Assembly: GCA_949361645.1 (NCBI GenBank)
Contig: OX442421.1
Location: forward strand, 9,483,984 to 9,547,983
Length of the DNA stretch: 64,000 bases
Reading direction: 5' to 3'
Source: Spongilla lacustris
Taxonomy: Eukaryota > Porifera > Demospongiae > Spongillida > Spongillidae
The notes below the pieces were generated by a model. It searched no databases. It was not told the DNA's origin and worked only from the letters and a program-made list of their open reading frames with translations. The position numbers and the translations under genes were made by a program. This document shows positions 1-11,180 of the stretch, piece by piece; position 1 is the first letter of the stretch, and each line of letters starts with the position of its first letter.

Positions 1-96
1 AAACACTGCTCTCTTCTTCGTCCCCCTACCTTCCTCTTTCCTCCCTTTCCTCTTATATACCTCCCTCACCCTCTCGTTTTCCACCCTAGCTCTCAC

Positions 97-3000
97 CAAA
101 ACCCTCTCCCAGCTGCCACATATGCTGCTTGCAGTCAGACTTGCCACCACTGGCCTCTGATGTAGACCGTTCCCTGAACTGGAGGACATTGTTTGCTATA
201 TGTAAAGATGGTTGGGGAAGAGGCAGAGAGAGGGTTGGGTAGACCCTTTTAGCAATACACTCATGTCAACAAAAGACCTACGTGTAAAACGAATGGTGCT
301 TATGGAGGTGGTGTGCTTAGTGTGGGATGGACGAGGTGGTTTGATGGCCTCAACACGTCTTTGAAATGTTTTCTTGTGCGCATTTGGAGGCTTGGGAAAT
401 GACTGCTGCTGCTGCAACAGTCTGTGGTACTTCTTGTGTAGGTCTGGGCAAGAGGAACATGGGGGTGTGGCATGTTAGGGCAGCTGTCATGGGGTAGGGG
501 CAGGTTAGGGCAGCTGTCATGGGGTAGGGGCATGTTAGGGCAGCTTTCATGGGGTAGGGGCAGGTTAGGGCAGCTGTCATGGGGTAGGGGCATGTTAGGG
601 CAGCTGTCATGTACCCGCTTTGAGGTCAGCAATGGTCTGCCGGTTAGGACCTTCGATCACATCCCCTTCCTTCATGGTCCTCAGCTTGGCCATGAGTTCC
701 TTCCTGGCCCCCCAGGCTGCGTGCTGTAAGGCCCTTTGTGATGTCACCACCTGCTGTACAAGGATGGAAGTATCCCTCTTCTTCTTGTCTCTGTGTGGGA
801 TGAAAATGATTACCTCAAATGTGTGTCACAATTTCGCACATTTAATTTCCGCACATAGAATATTATGTGGTACATTTGTGATGTCCCATGACATCATGTG
901 ATGTGTGTGTGATGCGCTCACATGTCCCATGACATCAGCGCCGTTTGCAGTGCAATCTTTCTCTGTTCCTGCTTCTGCTGCAACCACTGGGCCACAGTCG
1001 GGCGAGGATGGATCTTCATATCTGCCATGATGTTTGACACCTTTGAATTTTCAACTCTGGCCAGTGCCAGGTGGTTGTCAATGGTATCAGTTATTTGCTG
1101 TAGGAGAAATGTGATACAAGTCATGAGGGGCTATGCTATACATGGGGGGGGGGGGGGGGGGGGGGAGGGGGGGGGAGGGGGGGGGCATGCTAGCAAACTA
1201 TATGCATGGAATTGCCATGGGACTCGTGCAACATGCTAGGTGACATACTGCTGCCATTGAAACCATGCTATCCAAGACTGTCGTGTTGCCATGGTAATCA
1301 TGGACACTACCTCGGAGGTTGCCGTGACAGCTTTGATCTTGTTATCCATCTTCTGCTTCTCCAGGTCACGGGCCAGCCTTTCAATGGCCTCTTGGCTGCT
1401 GAAGTCAGCCCTCATCTCTGCCAGCTGCTCCTTCAGTCTGGCTTCCTGGAACTGCCTGCTCAGCTTATTGTGTGTGGCCTGGGCCCTGAGCAGCTCCTCT
1501 GCTGCAAGATAGCCTGGGGACTTGGTCATATCCATCTGAGCTGTTTTGGGAGAGTTGAGAATGAGTTATCATGCAGCCCCCGCTCCCCCCCCCCCCCCCG
1601 CCACTGTACGCTCATGTATGTCCTTATCATGCAGCCCCCGCCCCCTCCCCCCACCACTGTATGCTCATGTATGTCCTTATCATGCAGCCCCCCTCCCCCC
1701 GCCACTGTATGCTCATGTATGTCCTTATCATGCAGCCCCCCCTCCCCCCTGCCACTGTATGCTCATGTATGTCCTTATCATGCAGCCCCCGCCCCCTCCC
1801 CCCCGCCACTGTACACTCATGTATGTCCTTATCATGCAGCCCCCGCCCCCTCCCCCCTCCCCCCCCCCCCCCCCCGCCACTGTACGCTCATGTATGTTCT
1901 TATCAACCCAGCACATGCACTGGCCATTACCTGATAAGTCATTTAGCATGGCTAAACAAGTGGCCACACCTACCTAGTGCCTTCCTTAACCTTCTCTCCT
2001 GGGGGTCCACCTCAATATCAGGGGTGGGGGGGTGCGGGGGGCTCAGGGGTGGGAACCTTCACAACTGGTGGGGGCGGTGTGGGGGTCTTCTCTTGAAGCC
2101 ACACAAGATCTGCACAGGAGAGCGTGTAGTCAGTACTGATAGGATAGCTAATATTATATTAATAACTTAAATTAATAAACAATTCCATGATCAAAGGTAT
2201 CGAAGCAAGCATATACCCACACATGCACAACACCATATGCACTGCAAACACACTACCACCATACCTGGCAACTCTTTCTCTACCAGTACCACACCACCAT
2301 ACCTGGCAACTCTTTCTCTACCAGTACCACACCACCATACCTGGCAACTCTTTCTCTACCAGTACCACACCACCATACCTGGCAACTCTTTCTCTACCAG
2401 TACCACACCACCATACCTGGCAACTCTTTCTCTACCAGTACCACACCACCATACCTGGCAACTCTTTCTCTACCAGTACCACACCACCATACCTGGCAAC
2501 TCTTTCTCTGCTGCTGCTGCCAGCCTCTTAAGTTCCTCGGCAGTATCCGTGACAACCTTCACAGCTACCTCAGTGGCCTTGTCTCCTAATGGTGTACCTG
2601 CAAGGTCCATGAGTAATGGGTGTGGCTTCCTCATTCTATATTTAGCCCACCAATTATTGCAGCTGCTAGCATGGTGGCGTGCGCCGAATAGAATCCAACA
2701 GTTGAGGACAGAATGGACCCAGGTGGTGGAGATCTTGTTCTCTTGAGGACACTAAATGCTCTTTCCAAAATTCCACGTTTCTTCTAATTTGGGGGGGGGG
2801 GGGGGGGGGAGTAATTGTCTGGTGGTGGTGCATTAAGGCCAGTGTTCATGGAATGACATGTTGCACAAACTTCAGGATTAAAATCTCAGTAAAAGTTAAG
2901 TTTTCTGATGATTTACTGAAATATTAAGTTACTGTAACATGTCGTCGCCCCACATGTTCTGTGTATGTGATTTAGCTTTTAGTGCATGTGGTGGCAGTGT

Positions 3001-6000
3001 GTGTGTGTGTGTGTGTGTGTGCATGTGGTGGCAGTGTGTGTATGTGTGTGCATCCTACACACATCCAGTTGGCTCTTGGCTCTCAACGATTCAGTCTGAC
3101 TTGTCTGGGGTCGTGAAGAGGAGCTGGAAGGCTCAGGCTGTACTGAGTTCATTTTTGGGCGCTGCGAAAGGGGAACCCCCTCTTGTGGGTTGGACACCTG
3201 CTGCACCTCAGACACAGAGTCATCACCATGGTGATCGGCGGTGTGGTGATGATCAGTGGTGTGGGAGGGTACTGTTCTGGGCTGTGGCATTCTCTCTTGT
3301 TCCATTTGTGAGCCATCTGTTTGGGAAGGTACAGTCAAGCATGATTTAGGTACACTCCCACTTCTTACCTCCTCTTATGGGCTCCGCCTCCTTTGGTGAT
3401 GTAATCACGGCCTCCACAATCTCTGCTGCCATCATTTGTGCCTTCTTGGTTATAGCAGAGGCATCATCCTCCAAGCCTGGCTCCATATTGGGAATGTCCC
3501 CTCCAGTGGGCTGGGACCAAGGCGATAGATAGTGGGAAGTATGGGAAGTTATATGTAGCCACACCCACCTCACTACATGTACCCACACCCACCCCAACAT
3601 GCTCACCTCACTACATGTAACCACACCCACCCAACACCCACTGCACTATCTGTATCTCTACATACCTCATCTCTACATACCTCATCTCTACATACCTCAT
3701 CCCTGCATAAATCCTCCTCCCCTCCCCCTCATAATACCTCTCCTCCCCCTCCCCTCATAATACCTCCTCCCCTTCCCTCATAATACCTCCTCCCCTCATA
3801 ATACCTCCTCCCCTTCCCTCATAATACCTCCTCCCCTCATAATACCTCCTCCCCTTCCCTCATAATACCTCCTCCCCTTCCCTCATAATACCTCCTCCCC
3901 TTCCCTCATAATACCTCCTCCCTTCCCCTTACCTTCTGACCCTGGGCCTCAGCAGCAGTGGAAACAGCACCTGACACACCCCCTTGCTGAACCAGCAACT
4001 CCAGAATCTCACTGTTTTCTTCACACAGATCAACGGGTGTGAAGAGATTGCCCTGGGAACCAGAGGTGGAGGTTAGCTACCATATTACATAATCACAGAT
4101 TCAGCCAATAATTGTGGGTCACATGGCTATCACATGACTCAGGGTGTTCTCTAATACCACCAGCCAACCCGATTCATTATAATAGTGGAGGTTTATCATG
4201 TTTTTAATAATTAGGTTCCCAAATTTTAATAATTAGGTCCCCCCCCCCTCCCACCCCTCACGCCCCATATTCTTTGCTCCATGGGTAGAGGTATCATAGC
4301 TCACCTCTTCTGATGACATCACACAGTTCACGTTGGCCCCACATGAGATGAGAACACCAATGCAGTCTATATGTTTTCCACTAACAGCATAGTGGAGGGG
4401 TGTGGTACCATTGGATCCAATGGGCTCATCCACAGCCAAGCCACATGTAATAAGATATCTGAGAGCATCTGTAGTGTGTGCACGTGTATTTATGTGTACA
4501 TGTGTGTGTGCACGTGTGTGTGCAAGTGTGTGTACACGTGTGTGTACACGTGTGTGTACATGTATGTGTACATGTGTGTGTACATGTGTGTGTACACGTG
4601 TGTATGTGTACATGTGTGTGTGCATGTGTGCATGTGTGTTTATTAAAGTCCGGGGGGGGGGGGGGGACAAAATGGAGACACTAATGTACCAGTTGAGGCT
4701 GCACACCAGCCTAACAGTGCAGGCTGGCCAAACATTACTGTACCAGTTGAGGCTGCACATTAGCATACCTGCATGTCCATTTGCAGCTGCCTCATGCAGT
4801 GCTGAAGTTCCATACGCAGTCTTTTGGGAGAGGTCAGCCCCACAAGATGCCAAGACCTCAAGTGCAGCAGTCATCCCAGCACCAGCAGCTACATGGACTG
4901 GACTGTGTGGTGGTGTGGGGGTGGGGGTGGGGAGGTGGTAATGTGGTTAGGGTTAGGGTTAGGGTTAGGGTTAGGGTTAGGGTTAGGGTTACACATACAC
5001 AGATAAATACACATATTTGCACACACTGAACTCACTATCTGTATGCACACCATGTACACACACATACCTCCTGCCATCACTATCTGTATGCACACCATGT
5101 ACACACACATACCTCCTGCCATCACTATCTGTATGCACACCATGTACACACACATACCTCCTGCCATCACTATCTGTATGCACACCATGTACACACACAT
5201 ACCTCCTGCCATCACTATCTGTATGCACACCATGTATACACACATACCTCCTGCCATCACTATCTGTATGCACACCATGTACACACACATACCTCCTGCC
5301 CTCACTATCTGTATGCACACCATGTACACACATACCTCCTGCCCTCACTATCTGTATGCACACCATGTACACACACATACCTCCTGCCACACACCATGTA
5401 CACACACATACCTCCTGCCATCACTATCTGTATGCACACCATGTACACACATATACCTCCTGCCCTCACTATCTGTATGCACACCATGTACACACACATA
5501 CCTCCTGCCCTCACTATCTGTATGCACACCATGTACACACATACCTCCTGCCCTCACTATCTGTATGCACACCATGTACACACATACCTCCTGCCCTCAC
5601 TATCTGTATGCACACCATGTACACACATACCTCCTGCCATCACTATCTGTATGCACACCATGTACACACACATACCTCCTGCCATCACTATCTGTATGCA
5701 CACCATGTACACACACATACCTCCTGCCATCATTATCCTGATAATCTGCTGAGAACCCAAGAGACAGAAGGTATTTCATACTTTCCAGCTGCCCGTTCTC
5801 TGTGGCACTGTGCAGAGCTGTGCGGCCCCTGGAGTCCAGCACACTAGCAATGGTCCCTCCTGTTCTGTCAATCAGGTACTGGCAGTTCTCGACATGACCC
5901 TGGCCAGCTGATATATGGAGGCCTTGGTAGAGGGTGAGGAGACAGTGGGGCTGTGAAGTGACATCACCTCTTGATCCCGCCACCCATAACAACTCCCTAC

Positions 6001-9000
6001 CAACAGCTCCCCAGCAACAAAGCACCCATCATCGATTCCCCACCGACAACCTCTCCCAACAACAGAACTACTGTACACGTATTGAGAACCACTCCTATCT
6101 TGAGGCCTTTGCACTAGCTACTAAAGCTATGCACAATACATCACCCCTAAAATGCCTCCATTGATGCCTTCATTGACCCCAGCTATGCACACGTACCATA
6201 CCTGTGAGACCTTCATTGTCCTGAGCAGCAGGGTCAGCTCCATGGTCCACCAGGAGAGACAAGGCTTGTTGATTGTCTGATTGAGAAATGGAGCACTTCT
6301 ATACAACCTGTAGCACTACTTCCAAATGGAGCACTTCTATACAACCTGTAGCAATACTTCCAAATGGAGCACTTACTTACTTATGTATGTACTCTTGAAA
6401 CTAACTTAACTTGGGTATTGTGTACTGAACTAACTTGGGTATTGTGTACTGAACTAACTTGGGTATTGTGTACTGAACTAACTTGGGTATTGTGTACTGA
6501 ACTAACTTGGGTATTGTGTATACTGAACTAACTTGGGTATTATGTACTGAACTAACTTGGGTATTGTGCTGCCCAATGCAGTGGTTGCAAGCCACTGCTG
6601 TCTCTGCTGTCAGCTGGGGCTTCTTTATCAAGCAAAGCCTCCAGGCATTTCAAACAGTTCAGACTGAAACTCAAAGTCTCTTCACTTTGTTCACCTTAAG
6701 CATGGGTAAGCATGTGTATGTATGCACAGTAAGCATGTGACAGTATGGGTAAGCATGTGTATGTATGCACAGTATGGGTAAGCATGTGTATGTATGCACA
6801 GTAAGCATGTGTATGTATGCACAGTAAGCATGTGTATGTATGCACAGCATGGGCAAACATGTGTATGTATGCACAGTATGGGTAAGCATGTGTATGTATG
6901 CACAGCATGGGCAAACATGTGTATGTATGCACAGTATGGGTAAGCATGTGTATGTATGCACAGCATGGGCAAACATGTGTATGTATGCACAGTATGGGCA
7001 AACATGTGTATGTATGCACAGTATGGGCAAACATGTGTATGTATGCACAGTAAGCATGTGTATGTATGCACAGTATGGGCAAACATGTGTATATATGCAC
7101 AGTATGGGTAAGCATGTGTATGCATGCACAGTATGGGTAAGCATGTGTATGTATGCACAGTATGGGTAAGCATGTGTATGTATGCACAGCATGGGCAAAC
7201 ATGTGTATGTATGCACAGTATGGGTAAGCATGTGTATGTATGCACAGTAAGCATGTGTATGTATGCACAGTATAGGTAAGCATGTGTATGTATGCACAGT
7301 ATGGGCAAACATGTGTATGTATGCACAGTATGGGTAAGCATGTGTATGTATGCACAGTATGGGTAAGCATGTGTATGTATGCACAGTAAGCATGTGTATG
7401 TATGCACAGTATAGGTAAGCATGTGTATGTATGCACAGCATGGGCAAACATGTGTATGTATGCACAGTATGGGCAAACATGTGTATGTATGCACAGTATG
7501 GGTAAGCATGTGTATGTATGCACAGTATGGGCAAACATGTGTATGTATGCACAGTATGGGCAAACATGTGTATGTATGCACAGTATGGGCAAACATGTGT
7601 ATGTATGCACAGTATGGGTAAGCATGTGTATGTATGCACAGTATGGGTAAGCATGTGTATGTATGCACAGCATGTGTATGTATGCACAGTATGGGCAAAC
7701 ATGTGTATGTATGCACAGTATGGGCAAACATGTGTATGTATGCACAGTATGGGCAAACATGTGTATGTATGCACAGTATGGGCAAACATGTGTATGTATG
7801 CACAGTATGGGCAAACATGTGTATGTATGCACAGTATGGGCAAACATGTGTATGTATGCACAGTATGGGCAAACATGTGTATGTATGCACAGTATGGGCA
7901 AACATGTGTATGTATGCACAGTATGGGTAAGCATGTGTATGTATGCACAGCATGTGTATGTATGCACAGTATGGGCAAACATGTGTATGTATGCACAGTA
8001 TGGGCAAACATGTGTATGTATGCACAGTATGGGCAAACATGTGTATGTATGCACAGTATGGGTAAGCATGTGTATGTATGCACAGTATGGGTAAGCATGT
8101 GTATGTATGCACAGTATGGGTAAGCATGTGTATGTTATAATATGTGTGTGGAAGTGATGAAATACATGTACAGTATATATTTATCCCCAGGGGTTATTAC
8201 AGCTTCTTACCAATGGGAAGTGAGGTCCCCTGTACTGCGTAGTGAACTGGATATGCACTGTAAATGTCGGGTGTGGACACTGGACAGCCACACTCAGCTA
8301 GGACTGCAAGGACATCTGAGTTGCCACATGCTGCAGTAAGGAAATGAGAGACAGTGTACTACTGGGAGCATGCTCAGTATACTCCAGGAGCATGCTCAGT
8401 ATACTCCAGGAGCACGCTAAGTATACTCCAGGAGCATGCTCAGTATACTCCAGGAGCACGCTAAGTATACTCCAGGAGCACGCTCAGTATACTCCTGGGA
8501 GCATGCTCAGTATACTCCTGAGAGCATGCTCAGTATACTCCTGGGAGCATGCTTAGTATACTCCTGGGAGCATGCTCAGTATACTCCAGGAGCATGCTCA
8601 GTATACTCCAGGAGCACGCTCAGTATACTCCTGGGAGCATGCTCAGTATACTCCTGGGAGCATGCTCAGTATACTCCTGGGAGCATGCTCAGTATACTCC
8701 TGGGAGCATGCTTAGTATACTCCTGGGAGCATGCTCAGTATACTCCAGGAGCATGCTCAGTATACTCCAGGAGCACGCTCAGTATACTCCTGGGAGCATG
8801 CTCAGTATACTCCTGGGAGCATGCTCAGTATACTCCTGGGAGCATGCTCAGTATACTCCTGGGAGCATGCTTAGTATACTCCTGGGAGCATGCTCAGTAT
8901 ACTCCAGGAGCATGCTCAGTATACTCCAGGAGCACGCTATTCAGTATACTCATGCTCAGTATACTCCAGGAGCACGCTATTCAGTATACTCCAGGAGCAC

Positions 9001-11020
9001 GCTCAGTATACTCCAGGAGCACGCTCAGTATACTCCTGGGAGCATGCTCAGTATACTCCAGGAGCACGCTATGTCAGTATACGCTATTCAGTATACTCAA
9101 GGTAAAACTTTTTTGCCTTGTCAATAGCACACAACAGTGCGTATGCATGGCTTCTGTTATATGTGGTTTGTTACAAAAACTTTTACACTTGACATCTCAT
9201 CAACAGCATGTAAACATGTGTGCCCTGGTATGTGCACGTGTGCATCTGTGTGTGTGCACGTGCTAACTAACCAGCTGCCCAGTGTACTGCAGTGCGCTGC
9301 TCTTCATCGGTTGCCATGACATCAGGGAGCCCACATTCAAGCAGAGCTCTAAGGGTATCCACGGTGCCACCACTAGCGCATGAGTGCAGGGCTGTCTTCC
9401 CAGCAATATCAGCCACATATAAAAGGTCTTGTGCCTTCTTGATGACAAGATTCAGACACTTGGGTGCCATTGGATAGATGCTTCCAGCAGCCCAATGAAG
9501 ACAGCTTTTCCCCTCTGCATCACGAGCTCTTACATCAACCTGCAAGAAAGTAACCAGTATGAGATGAAGGCCATTTCAACTACAATGATGGCTGCAATAA
9601 AAGGTAGTAGTGAGAAAGGGAAGTTGCTACAGAGAAAATCCTCTTAGCCTCCTTCTCATATCTCACCCACTTCTCTTATCTCACCCACACCATCTCCCTT
9701 CTCTTATCTCACCCATCTCCTAGTACCTCTGCCCACACCACCTTTCCTTATCTCACCCCATCTCTAATCTCAATCACACCACTCCCTTCTCTTATCACCA
9801 CCACTGCACTCAGCATTACCTTACCTTCTTTTTAATAAGATATTTGACAGTCTTTTCATTGCCATGTGCACACGCATGCATCAGAGGAGTTAACCCTTTG
9901 GCATCTGCAAGATCAAGAACCTCAAGGCCAACCAGCTCTGCGAAAATGTCGAGGGTTTCCTCACTATCCAAGAGAGCTGCCAGGTGAACAGGAGTGACAC
10001 CACTGGCGTCAAAGCTCAAGACAGCCCCGCCTTTCAGCAGCAGCTCCTGAACCACCGTATTGTTAATCTCCACGGCTAGGTGGAGGGGCGTCTGTCCCGT
10101 AATGTGGTGGGAGGCGTTTGTGTTGCACCCTGCCTGGATCAGAAGCTGACAGACATCTGCATCATTGGTCTGGACAGCCAGCATGAGGGGACTCCTGCCT
10201 TCAGCGTCAGAACACTCCAGGATCTCACGTGGCTCGAGGCTTATGGCTACCTGCAGACACAGGGTGGCCTTCTCCACAATAGCAAGGTGAAATGGAGAAA
10301 TGCCAGTCCGATCCAATGCAGTGAGGTCGCAGCCTATTGTGTGCATGAATGTGAAGGGGAGGGATAGGGTCTAGCTGGTCCCGGGCATCAGCCAGCTAGC
10401 CCCCCATCTTGTCTAGCAGAGCCATACCCAATCCCTTATGACACCCACGATGAAGCCATACAGTTAGCTCTATAAATTATTCCTCCAGAGGAGGGACAGT
10501 TGGAACTGCCAGGACAAAGCCAACACACCTGCCCACCATCATACCATCCCACCTGCCCACCCTCATACCATCCCACCTGCCCACCCTCTTTCCATCCAAC
10601 CTGCCCACCCTCATACACTTGCCTGCCTGTATGAGCAAGTCGAGGATCTGGTGCTGCCTGTAGTGGACTGCCCAGTGCGCAGCTGTCCTCCCATAAGCTG
10701 TATCTGCACTTGTTAGATTGCCCACAGCACCTGCCTGAATAAGCATCTGACAGATCTCAAAGCAACCTTGAGTTGTGCTGGAACCCTCTGCAATAACAAT
10801 ATCAGCTTGTTCAGCTAGATCACGCGATAGCAAAGGAATAACAAACAAGTCGCTTACCACCAAGGCCCACAAGGGCATGCATAAGTAATGTAACTCCCCC
10901 GTCCGTAATAAAGTTCAAGTCAATTTGAGGCGACTGTAGGAGGATGGATTGAAGAGCTGCAGCATCGCCCGTTCTGCACCTCTCAACTATAACCTCCTCA
11001 AGAGTATTTTGGTTCTCCAT
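97..11020 (-). CDS. Large ankyrin-repeat protein with helical C-terminal region, partial (20 exons, continues past left edge)
   Basis: Exons read by eye, phases all matching except one: 11020-10858, 10787-10623, 10333-9825, 9539-9272, 8330-8211, 6679-6557, 6276-6202, 5922-5721, 4902-4769, 4468-4305, 4052-3933, 3510-3369, 3316-3059, 2597-2493, 2109-1974, 1540-1311, 1097-922, 790-615, 443-282, 195-97. The start is the first Met of MENQNTLEEVIVERC. The first eleven exons encode a run of ankyrin repeats (for example AYGRTAAHWAVHY, EGRSPLMLAVQTNDADVC, SRGRTALHSATENGQLES, NGTTPLHYAVSGKHID), which are protein-binding modules. Later exons are Ser/Pro-rich and then Glu/Lys/Gln-rich helices likely to form coiled coil (EELLRAQATHNKLSRQF, AIERLARDLEKQKMDNK). 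Many ankyrins followed by a helical tail resembles inversin-type scaffolds, but no orthologue is recognised. Intron 2 begins GC rather than GT. Exon 15 carries one extra base in a C-rich run. The 3' end lies outside the window. Confidence 0.85.
471..612. repeat. 30-bp minisatellite in ankyrin-gene intron 18
   Basis: About 4.7 copies of a 30-bp unit containing TTAGGGCAGCTGTCATGGGG. It begins immediately inside the intron, directly after the 5' splice site that closes exon 615-790 (minus strand). It is not exonic. Confidence 0.9.
1143..1187. repeat. Poly-G/poly-C tract
   Basis: A 45-base run of G interrupted by two single A residues, in the intron between ankyrin-gene exons 16 and 17. The exact length may be unreliable in sequencing. 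Confidence 0.85.
1570..1895. repeat. About 50-bp minisatellite with C-rich spacer, ankyrin intron 15
   Basis: Six imperfect copies of a unit made of CTCATGTATGTCCTTATCAT followed by a C-rich run of variable length. It fills most of the intron between exons 2109-1974 and 1540-1311. Confidence 0.9.
2259..2492. repeat. 38-bp minisatellite that copies a 5' splice site, ankyrin intron 14
   Basis: Seven copies of the minus-strand junction TTGCCAG|GTATGG at 38-bp spacing. The copy nearest the exon (ending at 2493) is taken as the real donor. Each unit includes the last 17 exon bases. See findings. Confidence 0.9.
3000..3050. repeat. Short (GT)n microsatellite
   Basis: Two GT runs separated by a repeated GCATGTGGTGGCAGTG segment. 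It lies just downstream of the donor of ankyrin exon 3316-3059 (minus strand). Confidence 0.85.
3640..3926. repeat. C/T-rich minisatellite with donor-like motifs, ankyrin intron 11
   Basis: Units of 15-23 bp built on CATAATACCTCCTCCCCTTC. On the minus strand every unit reads GAGGAG|GTATTATG, a donor-like string. The true donor of exon 4052-3933 (CAGAAG|GTAAGG) abuts the array. Confidence 0.85.
4488..4642. repeat. GTGTACAC/GTGTACAT low-complexity array
   Basis: Alternating GTGTGTACACGT and GTGTGTACATGT blocks immediately upstream (minus-strand sense) of the acceptor of ankyrin exon 4468-4305, followed by a 14-G run near 4655. Confidence 0.85.
4945..4990. repeat. Interstitial telomere-type repeat (GGTTAG)n
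   Basis: 46 bases of perfect GGTTAG repeats, about 7.7 units. This is the metazoan telomere motif TTAGGG. It lies inside the ankyrin-gene intron between exons 5922-5721 and 4902-4769, next to the 45-bp splice-donor minisatellite. Confidence 0.95.
5040..5735. repeat. 45-bp minisatellite carrying 16 copies of a 5' splice site, ankyrin intron 8
   Basis: Sixteen units of 43-45 bp (one shortened). Each reads GATGGCAGGAG|GTATGTG or a close variant on the minus strand. That string is the end of exon 5922-5721 plus its donor. The copy nearest the exon is taken as the functional donor. Confidence 0.93.
6296..6370. repeat. 38-bp tandem duplication
   Basis: Two near-identical copies of a segment containing AATGGAGCACTTCTATACAA, just upstream (minus sense) of ankyrin exon 6276-6202. 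Confidence 0.85.
6405..6570. repeat. 24-bp minisatellite copying a 5' splice site, ankyrin intron 6
   Basis: Seven copies of the minus-strand string CACAATACCCAA|GTTAGT or close variants, at 24-bp (once 26-bp) spacing. The first twelve bases are the end of exon 6679-6557. The unit contains an in-frame TAG, so use of a distal donor would terminate the protein. Confidence 0.9.
6700..8135. repeat. 29-bp minisatellite, about 1.4 kb, ankyrin intron 5
   Basis: About 48 units of CATGTGTATGTATGCACAGT plus a variable part, either ATGGGTAAG or ATGGGCAAA. Some units are shortened. All six frames give artefactual ORFs of up to 478 residues, none of which is a gene. The array fills most of the intron between 8211 and 6679. 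Confidence 0.95.
8360..9100. repeat. 20-23-bp minisatellite, ankyrin intron 4
   Basis: About 33 copies of GCATGCTCAGTATACTCC with either AGGA or TGGGA. A higher-order pattern of about 137 bp repeats three times. Long ORFs across it are artefacts of the repeat. Confidence 0.93.
9655..9800. repeat. Degenerate CT-rich repeat, ankyrin intron 3
   Basis: Loose repeats of CTTCTCTTATCTCACCCA in the short intron between exons 10333-9825 and 9539-9272. Confidence 0.7.
10517..10622. repeat. 24-bp minisatellite next to a GC-type splice donor, ankyrin intron 2
   Basis: Four units containing CCCACCTGCCCACCCTCATA. On the minus strand they read GGGCAGGTGGGATGG and resemble the exon-2 junction GGCAG|GCAAGT, as if derived from it. 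Confidence 0.8.
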
Positions 11021-11180
11021 GGGTAGGGCTAAAAGTATACGACTGGTCGGTTGCTAAGATATCAATTGTCAGCCCCGCCCACTTGCGGATTCAAACGTAT
11101 TTTAACGTAATTACATATTTTCATACACGTGTGAAGCCAGAACGTTCTTTGGCGACGCTGATAATTTGGCGAGACAAAGG
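11021..11180. promoter_or_regulatory. Short divergent intergenic region, likely bidirectional promoter
   Basis: Only 160 bp separate the start codon of the minus-strand ankyrin gene from the first ATG of the plus-strand microprotein. No TATA box is evident. The promoter role is inferred from the spacing alone. Confidence 0.45.

Noticed and set aside
4233..4874. 213-residue ORF containing real ankyrin sequence at both ends
   Set aside because: It reads through an intron with HTHTHVHT repeats; the two exons 4902-4769 and 4468-4305 explain it.
6671..8127. Minus-strand ORFs of 457-478 residues rich in HTYTCLPI
   Set aside because: They are translations of the 29-bp minisatellite and are open in three frames at once.
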